Assembly: GCF_030296595.1 (NCBI RefSeq)
Contig: NZ_AP027731.1
Span: 496,001 to 560,000, forward strand
Direction: 5' to 3'
Source of the DNA: Naasia aerilata
GTDB taxonomy: Bacteria; Actinomycetota; Actinomycetes; Actinomycetales; Microbacteriaceae
DNA length: 64,000 bases
Shown here: positions 1 through 9,867 of the stretch, in pieces
How positions within the stretch are numbered: position 1 is the first letter of the stretch
How the letters are laid out: each line of letters begins with the position of its first letter
Translations under genes and position numbers: made by a program
The notes under the pieces: model-generated
The model's input: the letters and a program-made list of their open reading frames with translations, nothing else
Told to the model about the DNA's origin: nothing
Database searches by the model: none

Positions 1-590
1 CGGGCATCAACTCGCCGAAGGACCTCAAGGGCAAGACGCTGTCGGTCAACACCCTGCAGTCGGCCACCGAGGTCCAGCTCCGCGACTGCCTCGCGACCGC
101 CGGGCTGAAGCCGGGCGACTACGAGCTCGTCGAGGTGCCGTTCCCCGAGGTGGGGGCCGCGGTCAGCCAGGGCCGGATCGCCGGCGGACTCGTGCCGGAG
201 CCGTTCATCACGATCGGCAAGTCGCAGGGGCTGAAGAGCATCATGTCGCCCTCGACCTGCAACGACCGCCAGTCCAAGAGCCCGCTGATCACCTGGAACA
301 CCGCGACCGCGTACGCCCAGGAGAACCCCGGGGTGGTCGCGGCATTCGTCCGCGCCATGGACAAGGCGACCCAGATGGCGATCGACGACCCGGACTCGGT
401 CCGTGAGATCCTGCCGACGTTCACGACCCTGACCCCGGAGCTCGCCAAGGCGATCACCCTGCCGAACTTCGTGGAGGACGGCACGCCGAACCTCAAGGGC
501 GCGAAGCTGACGATGGACCTCATGGTCGAGTACAAGCTCCTCGACAAGCCGCTCGACGATCTCTCGAAGTACGCCTGGAAGGGCGAATAG
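1..590 (+). CDS. ABC transporter substrate-binding protein, SsuA/NMT1-like (5' partial)
   Basis: The reading frame is open from base 3 to the TAG at 588-590, so the gene begins upstream of the window and about 195 C-terminal residues are visible. The segment has the lobe pattern of periplasmic-type binding proteins for aliphatic sulfonates, nitrate or thiamine precursors: SPKDLKGKTLSV near the visible start, then QGRIAGGLVPEPF, then the helical tail ending SKYAWKGE. It should capture a small solute outside the membrane and deliver it to the permeases encoded just downstream. The missing N-terminus should hold a lipoprotein signal, but this cannot be seen. The ligand cannot be deduced from the sequence. 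Confidence 0.85.
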   Translation, partial: GINSPKDLKGKTLSVNTLQSATEVQLRDCLATAGLKPGDYELVEVPFPEVGAAVSQGRIAGGLVPEPFITIGKSQGLKSIMSPSTCNDRQSKSPLITWNTATAYAQENPGVVAAFVRAMDKATQMAIDDPDSVREILPTFTTLTPELAKAITLPNFVEDGTPNLKGAKLTMDLMVEYKLLDKPLDDLSKYAWKGE

Positions 591-665
591 CCTCGGTGCG
601 GGGGCCCGACACGGCCCCCGCACCCCGCTGTCCGCACCCGGAACCACCGAAAGGGGTCGACGACG

Positions 666-1508
666 ATGACGTCCCTGACCACCCGGATCCCGCGCGCGCC
701 GCGTCGCGCCGGCGCCGGGTCGAGCCGCCGCTCGGCGGTCGTGCGAGGAGCCCTGGGCTTCCTCGCACTCTTCGCGGTGGCGGAGGTGATCTCCCGCTCC
801 GGCATCGTCAAGGAGGCGTTCCTGCCGCCGGCGTCCGTCGTGCTGATGCGCGTCGGGCAGCTGCTGGTCGACCCGGAGTTCCTCGGCCAGGTCCTCGCGA
901 CGCTCGAGGCCTGGGCCATCGGGCTCGGGATCTGCATCGTCGTGTCCGTCACGATCGGCGTGCTGCTCGGCTCCTCCCGGGCCGCCTACTCCGGCAGCCG
1001 TGCCGTCATCGAGTTCCTGCGCCCGATCCCCTCGGTCGCCCTCATCCCCGTCGCGATGCTCGTGCTCGGCAACGACGCCGAGATGAAGATCGCGCTCATC
1101 GTCTTCTCGACCTCCTGGCCGGTGCTGTTCAACACCATCTACGGCATGCACGACGTCGACCCCATCGCGAAGCTCACGGCGAAGAGCTTCGGGCGGGGCC
1201 GCCTGTCGACGCTGCTCACCGTGTCGCTGCCGAGCGCGGCGCCCTTCATCTTCACCGGCATCCGCATCGCCGCGTCCGTGGCGCTCATCGTCGCGATCAG
1301 CGCCGAGCTGCTCGCCGGCGCCTCGGACGGACTCGGGCGCTGGATGCTCGACGCGGGCGCGACCGGCAACCGTCCCGACCTCGTGTACGCGGCCACGATC
1401 ATCGCCGGCCTCATCGGCCTCGCCATCAACTTCGTGCTCGTGCTCGTCGAGCGCCGGTTCCTCTCCTGGCAGCCCGCGCTCCGCCAGACCGACAAGGGGA
1501 CAGCATGA
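666..1508 (+). CDS. ABC transporter permease, SsuC/BPD family
   Basis: This 280-residue membrane protein has about six hydrophobic segments and the cytoplasmic coupling loop typical of binding-protein-dependent permeases (residues about 157-185, including KLTAKSFGRG and the following LPSAAPFIFTGIRIA). It lies 75 bases after the binding protein and its stop overlaps the next permease start as ATGA (1505-1508), which indicates one operon with translational coupling. The family imports sulfonates, nitrate, taurine or pyrimidine-like solutes. A GGGG-rich stretch before the ATG could serve as the ribosome site. The substrate is unknown. Confidence 0.88.
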   Translation: MTSLTTRIPRAPRRAGAGSSRRSAVVRGALGFLALFAVAEVISRSGIVKEAFLPPASVVLMRVGQLLVDPEFLGQVLATLEAWAIGLGICIVVSVTIGVLLGSSRAAYSGSRAVIEFLRPIPSVALIPVAMLVLGNDAEMKIALIVFSTSWPVLFNTIYGMHDVDPIAKLTAKSFGRGRLSTLLTVSLPSAAPFIFTGIRIAASVALIVAISAELLAGASDGLGRWMLDAGATGNRPDLVYAATIIAGLIGLAINFVLVLVERRFLSWQPALRQTDKGTA

Positions 1509-2349
1509 CCGCCGCCGCGACCGGGGTCCGCGTCGCACGCCGGCCCCGGAGGGACTCGCGCCGCCTGCGCGACTTCGCCATCCGCTGGGGTGCGCTGCTC
1601 GGCCTCGCGGTGGTCTGGGAGATCGCCGCCCAGCTCGCGCACTCGCTCTTCTTCCCGCCGCTGTCGCGCATCCTCGAGCGCTTCGTCCAGCTGTGGCTGT
1701 CCGGGCCCCCTCGTCCCTCTTCCTCACCGAGGCGGTCGGGCAGAACATCGTGCCGAGCCTCGCCCGGATGCTCGGCGGCTGGACGGTCGCCGTGATCCTC
1801 GGAGTGCTGCTCGGGGTCGCGATCGGGCGCAGCCGCAGGTTCGGCGACTACGTGGAGCCGATCGTCCACTTCGTGCGCGCGATCCCGCCTCCGGCGCTCA
1901 TCCCGATCTTCCTCATCCTGCTCGGCTTCGGGACCGAGATGCGGGTGTCCCTCATCACGTTCGCGGTGATCTGGCCGGTGCTGCTCAACACGATCGACGG
2001 CGTGCGCTCGGTGGAGTCGCTCCACCTCGACACCGCGAAGGTCTTCGAGTTCGACCGCCGCAAGGTGTTCTTCGGCATCGTCCTCCCGAGCGCCGCCCCC
2101 AAGATCTTCGCTGGCATGCGCGTGAGCCTGTCGGTCGCGATCATCATCATGGTGATCTCCGAGATGGTGGGCCTGCCCGACGGGATCGGCAACGTCATCC
2201 TCGGCGCCCAGCGCACCTACCGGATGGCCGACATGTGGGCGGGCATCCTGCTCCTCGGCATCCTCGGCTACGTCCTCAACGCGCTCCTCGCCCTGGTGGA
2301 GACGCGGATCACGAGATGGCATCGGGGCGCGCGAGAGGGAGTGTCATGA
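1505..2349 (+). CDS. ABC transporter permease, second subunit (apparent frameshift)
   Basis: Reading starts at ATG 1505 (MTAAATGVRVARR) and runs through a first membrane segment to LWLSG; the rest (SSLFLTEAVGQN onward) continues in a frame shifted by one. The break falls in the G3C5 run at 1703-1710, and one extra base there gives a 281-residue permease homologous to its upstream neighbour, with the coupling loop near 1993-2100. The pair would form a heterodimeric channel. The stop overlaps the ATPase start as ATGA (2346-2349). I take the break as a sequencing deletion because the downstream frame shows no decay; a true frameshift mutation cannot be excluded. Confidence 0.82.
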
Positions 2350-3179
2350 GCGTCACCACGACGGGGACCGATCTGCTGACGATCGAGGGTCTCGGGCACG
2401 TCTACGAGGGGCGGCAGCGCCACGAGGCGATCGGGCGGCTCGACTTCACGGTGCCCGAGGGCGCCTTCGTGTCGATCGTCGGGCCGTCCGGCTGCGGCAA
2501 GACGACCATGCTGCGCTGCCTGTCCGGCCTCATGAAGCCGACCCGCGGCACGGTGTACCTCGGTGGCGAGCCGGTCACCGACGTGCCCCGGGACCTCGCG
2601 CTCGTCTTCCAGGACTACAGCCGCTCGCTGTTCCCCTGGCGCACCGTGGCCGGCAACATCGGCTTCGTCCTGCCCCGCGGCCTCCCGAAGGAGGAGCGGG
2701 CCGAGCGCATCCGGGAGAGCCTCGACGCGGTCGGGCTGAGCGGGGCCGCCGACAAGTACCCGTGGCAGCTCTCCGGCGGCATGCAGCAGCGCGTCGCCAT
2801 CGCGCGGGCACTGGCCTACCGGCCGAAGATCCTCCTCATGGACGAGCCGTTCGCCTCGGTCGACGCCCAGACCCGGGCGGAGCTCGAGGACCTCATGCTC
2901 GACGTCCGCCGGCGGTTCGACATGACGATCCTCTTCGTCACCCACGACATCGACGAGAGCGTCTACCTCGCCGACCGCGTGCTCGTGCTGTCCAAGTCCC
3001 CCTCGACGATCGTGACGACCATGGAGGTCGACCTCCCCTCGCCCCGCGACCAGGTGGCGACCCGGGCATCGGAGCACTTCGTGCAACTGCGCACCGAGAT
3101 CGCCGAGATGATCAGGGACCAGTCGACGCGCAGGACGGCGTCGGGGGCCGGGGCAGCGGCGGCAGACACCGCGCCGTGA
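2346..3179 (+). CDS. ABC transporter ATP-binding protein, SsuB/TauB-like
   Basis: This 277-residue ATPase energises import by the two permeases upstream. Walker A is GPSGCGKT (residues 46-53), the ABC signature is LSGGMQQR (about 142-149), Walker B is ILLMDEPF (about 162-169), and the switch histidine is in VTHDIDES near residue 200. The Q-loop region contains VFQDYSRSLFPWRTV, typical of sulfonate, nitrate and taurine importers. It follows the permease with a 4-base overlap and overlaps the start of the ThDP enzyme (GTGA at 3176-3179), so all genes from base 1 to 4824 look like one operon. Confidence 0.9.
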   Translation: MSVTTTGTDLLTIEGLGHVYEGRQRHEAIGRLDFTVPEGAFVSIVGPSGCGKTTMLRCLSGLMKPTRGTVYLGGEPVTDVPRDLALVFQDYSRSLFPWRTVAGNIGFVLPRGLPKEERAERIRESLDAVGLSGAADKYPWQLSGGMQQRVAIARALAYRPKILLMDEPFASVDAQTRAELEDLMLDVRRRFDMTILFVTHDIDESVYLADRVLVLSKSPSTIVTTMEVDLPSPRDQVATRASEHFVQLRTEIAEMIRDQSTRRTASGAGAAAADTAP

Positions 3180-4824
3180 TCGTCGCCGACACGGTCGCCG
3201 AGACGCTGGTGCGCCTCGGCGTCACGGACGTGTTCGGACTCGTGGGCAGCAGCAACTTCCTGCTCACCAACGCCCTCGTCGGCCGCGGGGCGCGCTTCGT
3301 GTCGAGTCGGCACGAGGCCGGTGCGGTCGCGATGGCGGACGGTTTCGTCCGGGCGACCGATCGCCTGCCGGTGGTCTCGCTGCACCACGGCAACGGCCTC
3401 ACGAACGCCGTGACGGGGATCGTGGAGGCGGTGAAGAGCCGCACGCCGATGCTCGTGCTGGTTCCGGAGGCGCGCGCGTCCGGGCCCGACCTCTCCTTCT
3501 ACCTCGACCAGACGGCGCTGGTCCGGGCGCTCGGCGCCGAGCTGCACGCGGTGACCTCCCCTCGCAACGCCGCCCGCGAGACCGCCCGGGCATACCGGCG
3601 GGCGGCGCTCGACGGAGCGACCGTGGTGCTGAACCTCCCGCTCGAGGTGCTCGACGCGACCGCCGAGGAGACGGCGCCGCGACCGCTGCCTGCCCCCACT
3701 CCCGCCGCTCCCTCCGCGGACGCGGTCGAGCAGCTGGCCGCGCTGCTGGCCGCCGCTCGCCGCCCGGTCCTCCTCGCCGGTCGAGGCGCACGCGCGGCCG
3801 GGCCGGCGCTCCGCGAGCTCGGCGCCGCCACGGGGGCCCTGCTCGCGACGAGCGTGGCCGCTCGCGGCCTCTTCGCGGGCGACGCCTTCGACCTCGACGT
3901 CTCCGGCGGCTTCTCGACCCCGGAGACCGCGCGCCTGCTCGCGGACGCCGACCTCATCGTCGCGTGGGGAGCGAGCCTCAACGTCTGGACCTCCCGCGGC
4001 GGAGCCGTCTTCGGCGAGGACGCGACGCTCGTGCAGATCGACCGCGACCGCGAGGCCCTGGGGCGCCAGGCCCGCGTCGACCTCGGGATCTGCGCCGACG
4101 TCGCAGAGACGGTGCGCGCGGTCGCCGAGCGCATTCCCCGCGACGGGCAGACGCGGTACCGCACGGCTGAGGTCGCGGCGAGGATCGGGGCCGGCGCCCA
4201 CTGGAAGGACCTCCCCTACGAGGACGAGGGCGGCGACGGCCGGATCGACCCGCGCACGCTCAGCCTGCGCCTCGGCGAGCTCCTCCCCGCGAGCGCGTCA
4301 TCTGCACCGACATCGGCAACCACTCGTCCTACCCGATGCTGTTCCTCGACGTGCCGGACGCCGCCGGCCTGTGCGCACCGATCGGCTTCGTGTCGATGGG
4401 GCTCGGACTGGGGACCGCGATCGGCGCCGCGGTCGGCCGTCCCGACCGGCAGGTGGTCGCGTGCGTGGGCGACGGCGGCATCCTGATGAGCGCCGCAGAG
4501 CTCGAGACCGTGGTACGCGAGCGGCTCCCCCTGCTCGTGGTGGTGTACGACGACCACGCCTACGGCGCCGAGTCGCTCCAGTTCGGGCCCGACGGGCATC
4601 CGCTCGACACCGTCGTCTTCCCCGACGCGGACCTCGCCGCCGCCGCCCGGGGCTTCGGCTGGGACGCGATCACCGTCCGGGCACCCGAGGACCTCGACCC
4701 GATCGCCGACTGGCTCGCCGGTCCCCGCTCGCGGCCGATGCTCGTCGACGCGAAGATCGCGTCGTTCCCGTCCTTCGTGATGGCGCACCTCGCCGGCATG
4801 TGGGGCCACGCAGCCGCGCACTGA
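3176..4824 (+). CDS. Thiamine diphosphate-dependent enzyme, acetolactate synthase/benzoylformate decarboxylase-like (apparent frameshift)
   Basis: The start is GTG 3176 (MIVADTVAETLVRLG), overlapping the ATPase stop. The cofactor-activating glutamate is Glu47 in SRHEAGAVAMADG. The ThDP-magnesium motif is GDGGILMSAAELE followed, 24 residues after GDG, by DDHAYG, so the usual Asn-Asn is Asp-Asp here. The N-terminal and C-terminal halves are in different frames; one base added to the C4 run at 4285-4288 joins LLP to RERVICTDIGNHSSY and gives 549 residues, the usual size. Position at the end of an import operon suggests it acts on the imported compound or its keto-acid product. The exact substrate cannot be assigned. 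Confidence 0.82.
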
Positions 4825-4835
4825 CGCGACCGCCG

Positions 4836-4960
4836 CTCCCCTACGCCCGCTCCCCCTACGCCCTCTCCCCGCGACGCCCTCTCCCTCAGCAGGCAGAATC
4901 GCGCTCAGCAGGCAGAATCCGGCCGTTTCCGCCTGCTGAAGCCGAAAATGCCTGCTGAGC
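4836..4960. repeat. Intergenic repeat element, two direct and two inverted copies
   Basis: Two copies of CTCAGCAGGCAGAATC lie at 4885-4900 and 4904-4919, 19 bases apart, followed by two inverted words GCCTGCTGA at 4931-4939 and 4950-4958, also 19 bases apart. The left part (4836-4885) is a loose 15-base direct repeat of CTCCCC-CTACGCCC type. The element sits between two convergent genes and can fold into alternative hairpins, so it could act as a bidirectional terminator. No gene is seen in 4825-5020. Confidence 0.6.
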
Positions 4961-5020
4961 GAGGGAAGGGAAGGCGCGGTGCCCAGCAGGTAAGGCGCGG
5001 CGCCCGGCCCGGGGCCCGTC

Positions 5021-6513
5021 TCAGTGGGTGGTCTGCGGGAAGCCCAGGTTGATGCCGCCGTGGCTCGGGTCGAGCCAGCGGGAGGTGATGGCCTTCTGCC
5101 GCGTGAAGAAGTGGAACGCGTCCGGGCCGTACGCCTTCGTGTCGCCGAACAGCGAGTTCTTCCAGCCGCCGAACGAGTAGTACGAGACGGGCACCGGGAT
5201 CGGCACGTTGATGCCGATCATGCCCACCTCCACCTCGTTCTGGAAGCGGCGTGCCGCTCCCCGTCGTTGGTGAAGATCGCGGTGCCGTTGCCGTACTCGG
5301 AGGAGTTGATGAGCTCGACGCCCTCCTCGTAGCTGGCGACGCGGACGATGGACAGCACGGGCCCGAAGATCTCGTCGGTGTAGACGCGCGATGTGACGGG
5401 CACCTTGTCGATGAGGGTGGGGCCGAACCAGAAGCCGTCCGCCTCCCCGTCCACCTCGATGCCGCGGCCGTCGACGACGACCTCGGCGCCGTCCTGCACA
5501 GCGAGGTCGACGTAGGACGCCACCTTGTCCCGGTGCTCCCCGGTGATGAGCGGGCCCATGTCGCACGACTTCCGGCCGTCGCCCACCTTCAGCGTGGCCA
5601 TCCGCTCGGTGATCTTCGCGATCAGGTCGTCGGCGACCGGCTCGACCGCCACGACGACGGAGATGGCCATGCACCGCTCGCCCGCGGAGCCGAAGCCGGC
5701 GTTGACCGCGGCGTCGGCCGTGAGGTCGAGGTCGGCGTCCGGCAGCACCAGCATGTGGTTCTTCGCACCGCCGAGCGCCTGCACGCGCTTGCCGTGCTGG
5801 GCGGCCGTCTCGTAGATGTACTTGGCGATCGGCGTCGAGCCGACGAAGGAGATGCTCTTCACGTCGGGGTGGGTGAGGAGGCCGTCCACGGCCTGCTTGT
5901 CGCCGTGCAGCACGTTGAACGCGCCGTCGGGCAGCCCCGCCTCCTTCAGGAGCGCGGCCATCCAGTTGGCGGCCGACGGGTCCTTCTCGCTCGGCTTCAG
6001 CACGACCGTGTTGCCCGCGGCCAGCGCGATCGGGAAGAACCACATCGGCACCATGGCCGGGAAGTTGAACGGCGAGATGATGCCGACCACGCCGAGCGGC
6101 TGGCGCAGCGAGTAGACGTCGACGCCGGTCGAGGCGTTCTCGGTGAACTCGCCCTTGAGCAGGTGCGGGAAGCCGGTCGCGAACTCGACGACCTCGAGGC
6201 CGCGCGCGATCTCCCCGGCGGCGTCGGTGAGCACCTTGCCGTGCTCGGAGGTGAGGATCTCGGCGAGTTCGCCCTTCCGGGCGTTGAGCAGCTCGCGGAA
6301 GGCGAAGAGCACCTGCGACCGGCGTGCGAGGGAGGTGTCCCGCCAGGCCGGGTACGCGGCCTTCGCCGCGGCGACGGCCGCCTCGATCTCGGCCTCGCCC
6401 GCGAGGGCCACCTCGTGCTGCTGGACGCCGCGCGCCGGGTCGAACACGGGACCGGTCCGCTCCGTCCCGTTGGGGTGCGCCTTGCCGCCGATCCAGTGCT
6501 CGATGAGGGTCAT
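5021..6513 (-). CDS. mmsA: CoA-acylating methylmalonate-semialdehyde dehydrogenase (apparent frameshift)
   Basis: The enzyme oxidises methylmalonate or malonate semialdehyde to propionyl- or acetyl-CoA in valine, inositol or beta-alanine breakdown. Family marks are PFNFPAMVPMWFFP (residues about 148-161), the catalytic Cys281 in GSAGERCMA, and ALGGAKNHMLV at the place where ordinary aldehyde dehydrogenases carry the general-base glutamate, a recognised trait of the CoA-dependent class. The C-terminal 75 residues (EVEVGMIGINVP onward) are shifted by one base relative to the rest; one added base near 5254-5260 gives 497 residues, the normal length. No inositol or valine pathway genes are adjacent. 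Confidence 0.88.
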
Positions 6514-6619
6514 GCCGACACTCTATTGCGGACTCCGGGGAGCGCCAGATGACTTCCGGAAGCCTGACAGCGGGCGCGTCCTGCCGCCGATGTCGGACCC
6601 CGCGAGGACACTGTGCGCC

Positions 6620-8200
6620 ATGGACCTCGCCCTCTTCCTGCTCCTCGGCCTCGTCGTCGGGCTCGTGCTCGGAATCGCCCTCGGCGCGCTCCTCGCGAAG
6701 CGCCGCAGCCGCGCTGTGCAGCCGGCGGAGGACCCGGCCCTGATCGACGCCCGGCACCAGGCCGCGCTGCTCCAGGTGCGCGCCGAGGAGGCCGCCGCCA
6801 AGGGCGAGCTCGAGCGCGAGCTGGCCTCCATCTCCGCCACCGCCGAGGGCCTCCGTGCACAGGTGGCGGCTCACGAGCTGCGCTTCCGCGACCTCATGGA
6901 GCGGCAGGCGTCCGAGCAGTCGGCGCAGAAGCAGCGGGACGCCGTGGAGAGCAAGGTCCTCCAGGCGCTCAGCCCGGTGCAGGAGACCCTGCGCGTGATG
7001 CAGACGAAGGTGACGGATCTGGAGGCGCAGCGCTCCCAGCAGTACGGGGCGATCGCCGAGCAGCTGAGCCAGACCCGCACGACGAACGAGCAGATCCGCG
7101 CGACCGCCGAGTCCCTGGCCTCCGCCCTCCGCAACAACAGCACGCGCGGGGTCTGGGGCGAGACGCAGCTGCGCAACGTGGTCGAGGCCGCCGGCCTCAC
7201 CAACCGCGTCGACTTCTCCCTGCAGACCACCATCGCGGGCGAGAGCGGCGCCGGTCGTCCCGACCTCGTCGTGCGCCTGCCCGGCGGCAAGTCCATCGCG
7301 GTGGACTCCAAGGTGCCCTACTCGAAGTACCTCGACGCGAGCGCCATCCCGGCCACCGCCACCGGCGACGACGAGGTGCGCCGCCGCGTGCTGCTCGCCG
7401 ACCACGCCAAGCAGGTGAAGGGGCACATCGACGCCCTCGCCGGCAAGGCGTACTGGACCGGTCTCGACGCGAGTCCCGAGTTCACCATCGCGTTCATCCC
7501 GAGCGAGTCGCTGCTGGCCGCAGCGCTGGAACAGGATCCGGCGCTGCTCGAGTACGCCTTCAACAAGCGCGTGCCGCTCGCGTCGCCGGTCAGCCTCTGG
7601 GCCGTGCTGAAGACCGTCGCGTTCACGTGGCAGCAGGACGTGCTCACCGAGGACGCCAAGAAGCTCTTCGACCTCGGCAAGACCCTCTACCAGCGCCTCG
7701 CCACGCTCAGCGAGCACGCGGAGGGGCTGCGGCGCTCGCTCGAGCGCACCGTCGACAGCTACAACAAGTTCGCGAGCTCGCTCGAGGGCCGCGTCCTCGT
7801 CACTGCCCGCCAGCTCGAGAAGCTCGACGAGTCCAAGGTGATCCCCACGCCCCGGCACATCGACGCGACCACGAAGAAGCTCACCGCGCTGGAGTTCACC
7901 TCCGAGCCGCTGACGGACGACGCGCTCGAGGCGGAGATCCTCGACGCCGACGTCGTCGAGGCCGACATCGTCGCGGCCTCTGCCGCGGAGAAGCCGGCCG
8001 GGATCGCCGACGCGGCGGACGAGTCGCGCGAGGGAGAGGAGACGGCGCCCGCATATCCCCCGCTGTCCGGCCGCACCCCTGCGACCGACAACGCGCTGCT
8101 CGCGGTCATCGAGCACGAGCTCGAGGCAATCGCCGATCACGAGCCGGAGCTGATGGACCCGTCGGGCGTTCCGGCCCACCGGGCGCGGCACACCGCCTGA
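6620..8200 (+). CDS. rmuC: DNA recombination protein RmuC
   Basis: This 526-residue protein begins with one membrane segment (residues about 3-26), continues with a long coiled coil (about 40-130) and then the RmuC nuclease-like domain, seen in RGVWGETQLRNVVEAAGL and GKSIAVDSKVPY, through IAFIPSESLLAAAL to about residue 430. The last 90 residues are acidic and low in complexity. RmuC limits rearrangements at inverted repeats in Escherichia coli. The start is ATG 6620 (MDLALFLLLG); the frame is open far upstream but that part overlaps mmsA on the other strand and has no signal-like features. It is divergent from mmsA with about 105 bases between. Confidence 0.9.
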   Translation: MDLALFLLLGLVVGLVLGIALGALLAKRRSRAVQPAEDPALIDARHQAALLQVRAEEAAAKGELERELASISATAEGLRAQVAAHELRFRDLMERQASEQSAQKQRDAVESKVLQALSPVQETLRVMQTKVTDLEAQRSQQYGAIAEQLSQTRTTNEQIRATAESLASALRNNSTRGVWGETQLRNVVEAAGLTNRVDFSLQTTIAGESGAGRPDLVVRLPGGKSIAVDSKVPYSKYLDASAIPATATGDDEVRRRVLLADHAKQVKGHIDALAGKAYWTGLDASPEFTIAFIPSESLLAAALEQDPALLEYAFNKRVPLASPVSLWAVLKTVAFTWQQDVLTEDAKKLFDLGKTLYQRLATLSEHAEGLRRSLERTVDSYNKFASSLEGRVLVTARQLEKLDESKVIPTPRHIDATTKKLTALEFTSEPLTDDALEAEILDADVVEADIVAASAAEKPAGIADAADESREGEETAPAYPPLSGRTPATDNALLAVIEHELEAIADHEPELMDPSGVPAHRARHTA

Positions 8201-8283
8201 CCGCGGAGAGGTCCGGGTCGCCCCGGGAGGCGTGCTGGCGCGCTCGCTAGAGTTGGGCTGACACCCCCAGCAAGGAGACGCCG

Positions 8284-9309
8284 ATGCCGATCGCCACCCC
8301 GGACCAGTACGCCGAGATGCTCGACCGGGCGAAGAACGAGGGGTTCGCCTACCCGGCGGTCAACGTCTCGTCCTCGTCCACGATCAACGCGGTCCTGCAG
8401 GGGCTCACCGAGGCGGGCTCGGACGGCATCATCCAGGTCACGACGGGCGGCGCCGACTACTTCGCCGGCCAGAGCGTCAAGAACCGCGCCTCCGGCGCCC
8501 TCGCCTTCGCGGCGTTCGCGACCGAGGTCGCCAAGAACTACCCGATCACCGTCGCGCTGCACACGGACCACTGCCCGAAGGATGCCCTCGACGGCTTCGT
8601 GCTGCCGCTGATCGCCGCGTCCGAGGACGAGGTCCGCGCCGGCCGCAACCCGATCTTCCAGTCGCACATGTGGGACGGCTCGGCGGTGCCGCTCGACGAG
8701 AACCTCTCGATCGCGGGCGACCTCCTCGCCCGCACGAAGGCCATCTCGGCGATCCTCGAGATCGAGATCGGCGTCGTCGGTGGCGAGGAGGACGGCGTCG
8801 CGAACGAGATCAACGAGCACCTCTACACGACTCTCGAGGACGCCGAGAAGACGGTCGACGCCCTGGGGTTCGGCGAGAACGGCCGGTACATGGCCGCCCT
8901 CACCTTCGGCAACGTGCACGGCGTCTACAAGCCGGGCAACGTCCGGCTGCGCCCGGAGCTGCTCGGCCAGATCCAGGCCGGCCTCGCCGAGAAGTACGGC
9001 CACGGCTCCAAGCCGCTCGACCTCGTCTTCCACGGCGGGTCGGGGTCGAGCCAGGACGAGATCACCGAGGCCGTGAGCAACGGCGTGATCAAGATGAACA
9101 TCGACACGGACACTCAGTACGCGTTCACGCGCTCGATCGCCGACACCATGTTCAAGAACTACGACGGCGTCCTCAAGGTGGACGGCGAGGTCGGCAGCAA
9201 GAAGATCTACGACCCGCGCGCCTGGGGCAAGATCGCCGAGTCGGCCATGGCGAAGCGCGTGGTCGAGGCGACCCGCGAGCTCGGCTCGTACGGCAAGTCC
9301 GCGAGCTGA
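8284..9309 (+). CDS. fbaA: Class II fructose-bisphosphate aldolase
   Basis: The enzyme cleaves fructose 1,6-bisphosphate to dihydroxyacetone phosphate and glyceraldehyde 3-phosphate in glycolysis and gluconeogenesis. At 341 residues it has the normal length. The zinc and catalytic residues are visible in ALHTDHCPKDA (about 91-101), FQSHMWDGSAVPLDEN, the glutamate-rich GVVGGEEDGV loop, LTFGNVHGVYKPGN and FHGGSGSSQDEI. AAGGAG at 8272-8277 is a strong ribosome site for ATG 8284. A TAGAGT box lies about 25-30 bases further upstream and may be the -10 element. It is transcribed alone. Confidence 0.95.
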   Translation: MPIATPDQYAEMLDRAKNEGFAYPAVNVSSSSTINAVLQGLTEAGSDGIIQVTTGGADYFAGQSVKNRASGALAFAAFATEVAKNYPITVALHTDHCPKDALDGFVLPLIAASEDEVRAGRNPIFQSHMWDGSAVPLDENLSIAGDLLARTKAISAILEIEIGVVGGEEDGVANEINEHLYTTLEDAEKTVDALGFGENGRYMAALTFGNVHGVYKPGNVRLRPELLGQIQAGLAEKYGHGSKPLDLVFHGGSGSSQDEITEAVSNGVIKMNIDTDTQYAFTRSIADTMFKNYDGVLKVDGEVGSKKIYDPRAWGKIAESAMAKRVVEATRELGSYGKSAS

Positions 9310-9333
9310 CGCCCGCAGGCTCCGCGATTGCGG

Positions 9334-9867
9334 CTACGGCGCGGAAGTTGCCGCGGGAGCCCCGCCGTCAAGGTAGGCGGGCAGGGCAGGGTCGCCGAGC
9401 ATCGCGGCGACGACGAGCACGCCCGTCACGACGAAGAGCGTCGCGCCTGCCGCGAGCGGCACCCAGAACGCGAGGCGGCCGGCGCGCAGCCGGCGGACCG
9501 CGAGCAGGATCGCGGCGATCAGCAGCAGGACGCCCACGACGTTGATGACGACGCCGATCGCGGCCGCGAGCGCGTCGGAGGTGTAGGTCCCGAAGCCCTG
9601 CGCCCGGTACTGCTCGTCGAGCACGCGGGGCAGGGCGAGCATGGTCGGGATGCCGGTGAGCACGTTGAGAGTGCCGAGTCCGAGCAGGACGCCGGTGAGG
9701 AGGCGGTCCCACACGCGCGTCCCTGCGGCCGGGGCCGCGGCGTTCGCGCGCGGCGCCGGGACCGCGGCGGCCGGCTCCGCGACGACGGGCGGTACCGGCG
9801 GCTGCTCGGGAACGGGTCCGTACTCGCCGTAGCGGGGTGCGGGACCGGAGGTGGGACGATCGCTCAC
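9334..9867 (-). CDS. DUF6264-like small membrane protein
   Basis: This 177-residue protein has a proline-rich cytoplasmic N-terminus ([18 protein letters not shown], residues 1-18) and three hydrophobic segments at about 50-75, 95-122 and 130-155. The layout and the YGEY opening resemble a family I know from Microbacteriaceae as DUF6264, but I cannot run a profile to confirm. Its GTG start (9865-9867) overlaps the ispH stop in the arrangement GTGA, so it is probably translated from the ispH transcript. No function can be assigned. Confidence 0.65.
   Translation of the reverse strand: MSDRPTSGPAPRYGEYGPVPEQPPVPPVVAEPAAAVPAPRANAAAPAAGTRVWDRLLTGVLLGLGTLNVLTGIPTMLALPRVLDEQYRAQGFGTYTSDALAAAIGVVINVVGVLLLIAAILLAVRRLRAGRLAFWVPLAAGATLFVVTGVLVVAAMLGDPALPAYLDGGAPAATSAP

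Noticed and set aside
1709-4290. Programmed ribosomal frameshifting in the permease and ThDP genes
   Set aside because: No slippery heptamer or downstream pseudoknot is evident, and the same type of break affects unrelated genes through the window.
5021-8191. Minus-strand frame of over 1000 codons spanning mmsA and the rmuC region
   Set aside because: Only its last 75 codons are real (the mmsA C-terminus after a frame break); the rest is shadow of rmuC and mmsA.
8221-8283. Riboswitch or attenuator before the aldolase gene
   Set aside because: The interval is too short and shows only a TAGAGT box and a ribosome site, with no conserved aptamer-like structure.
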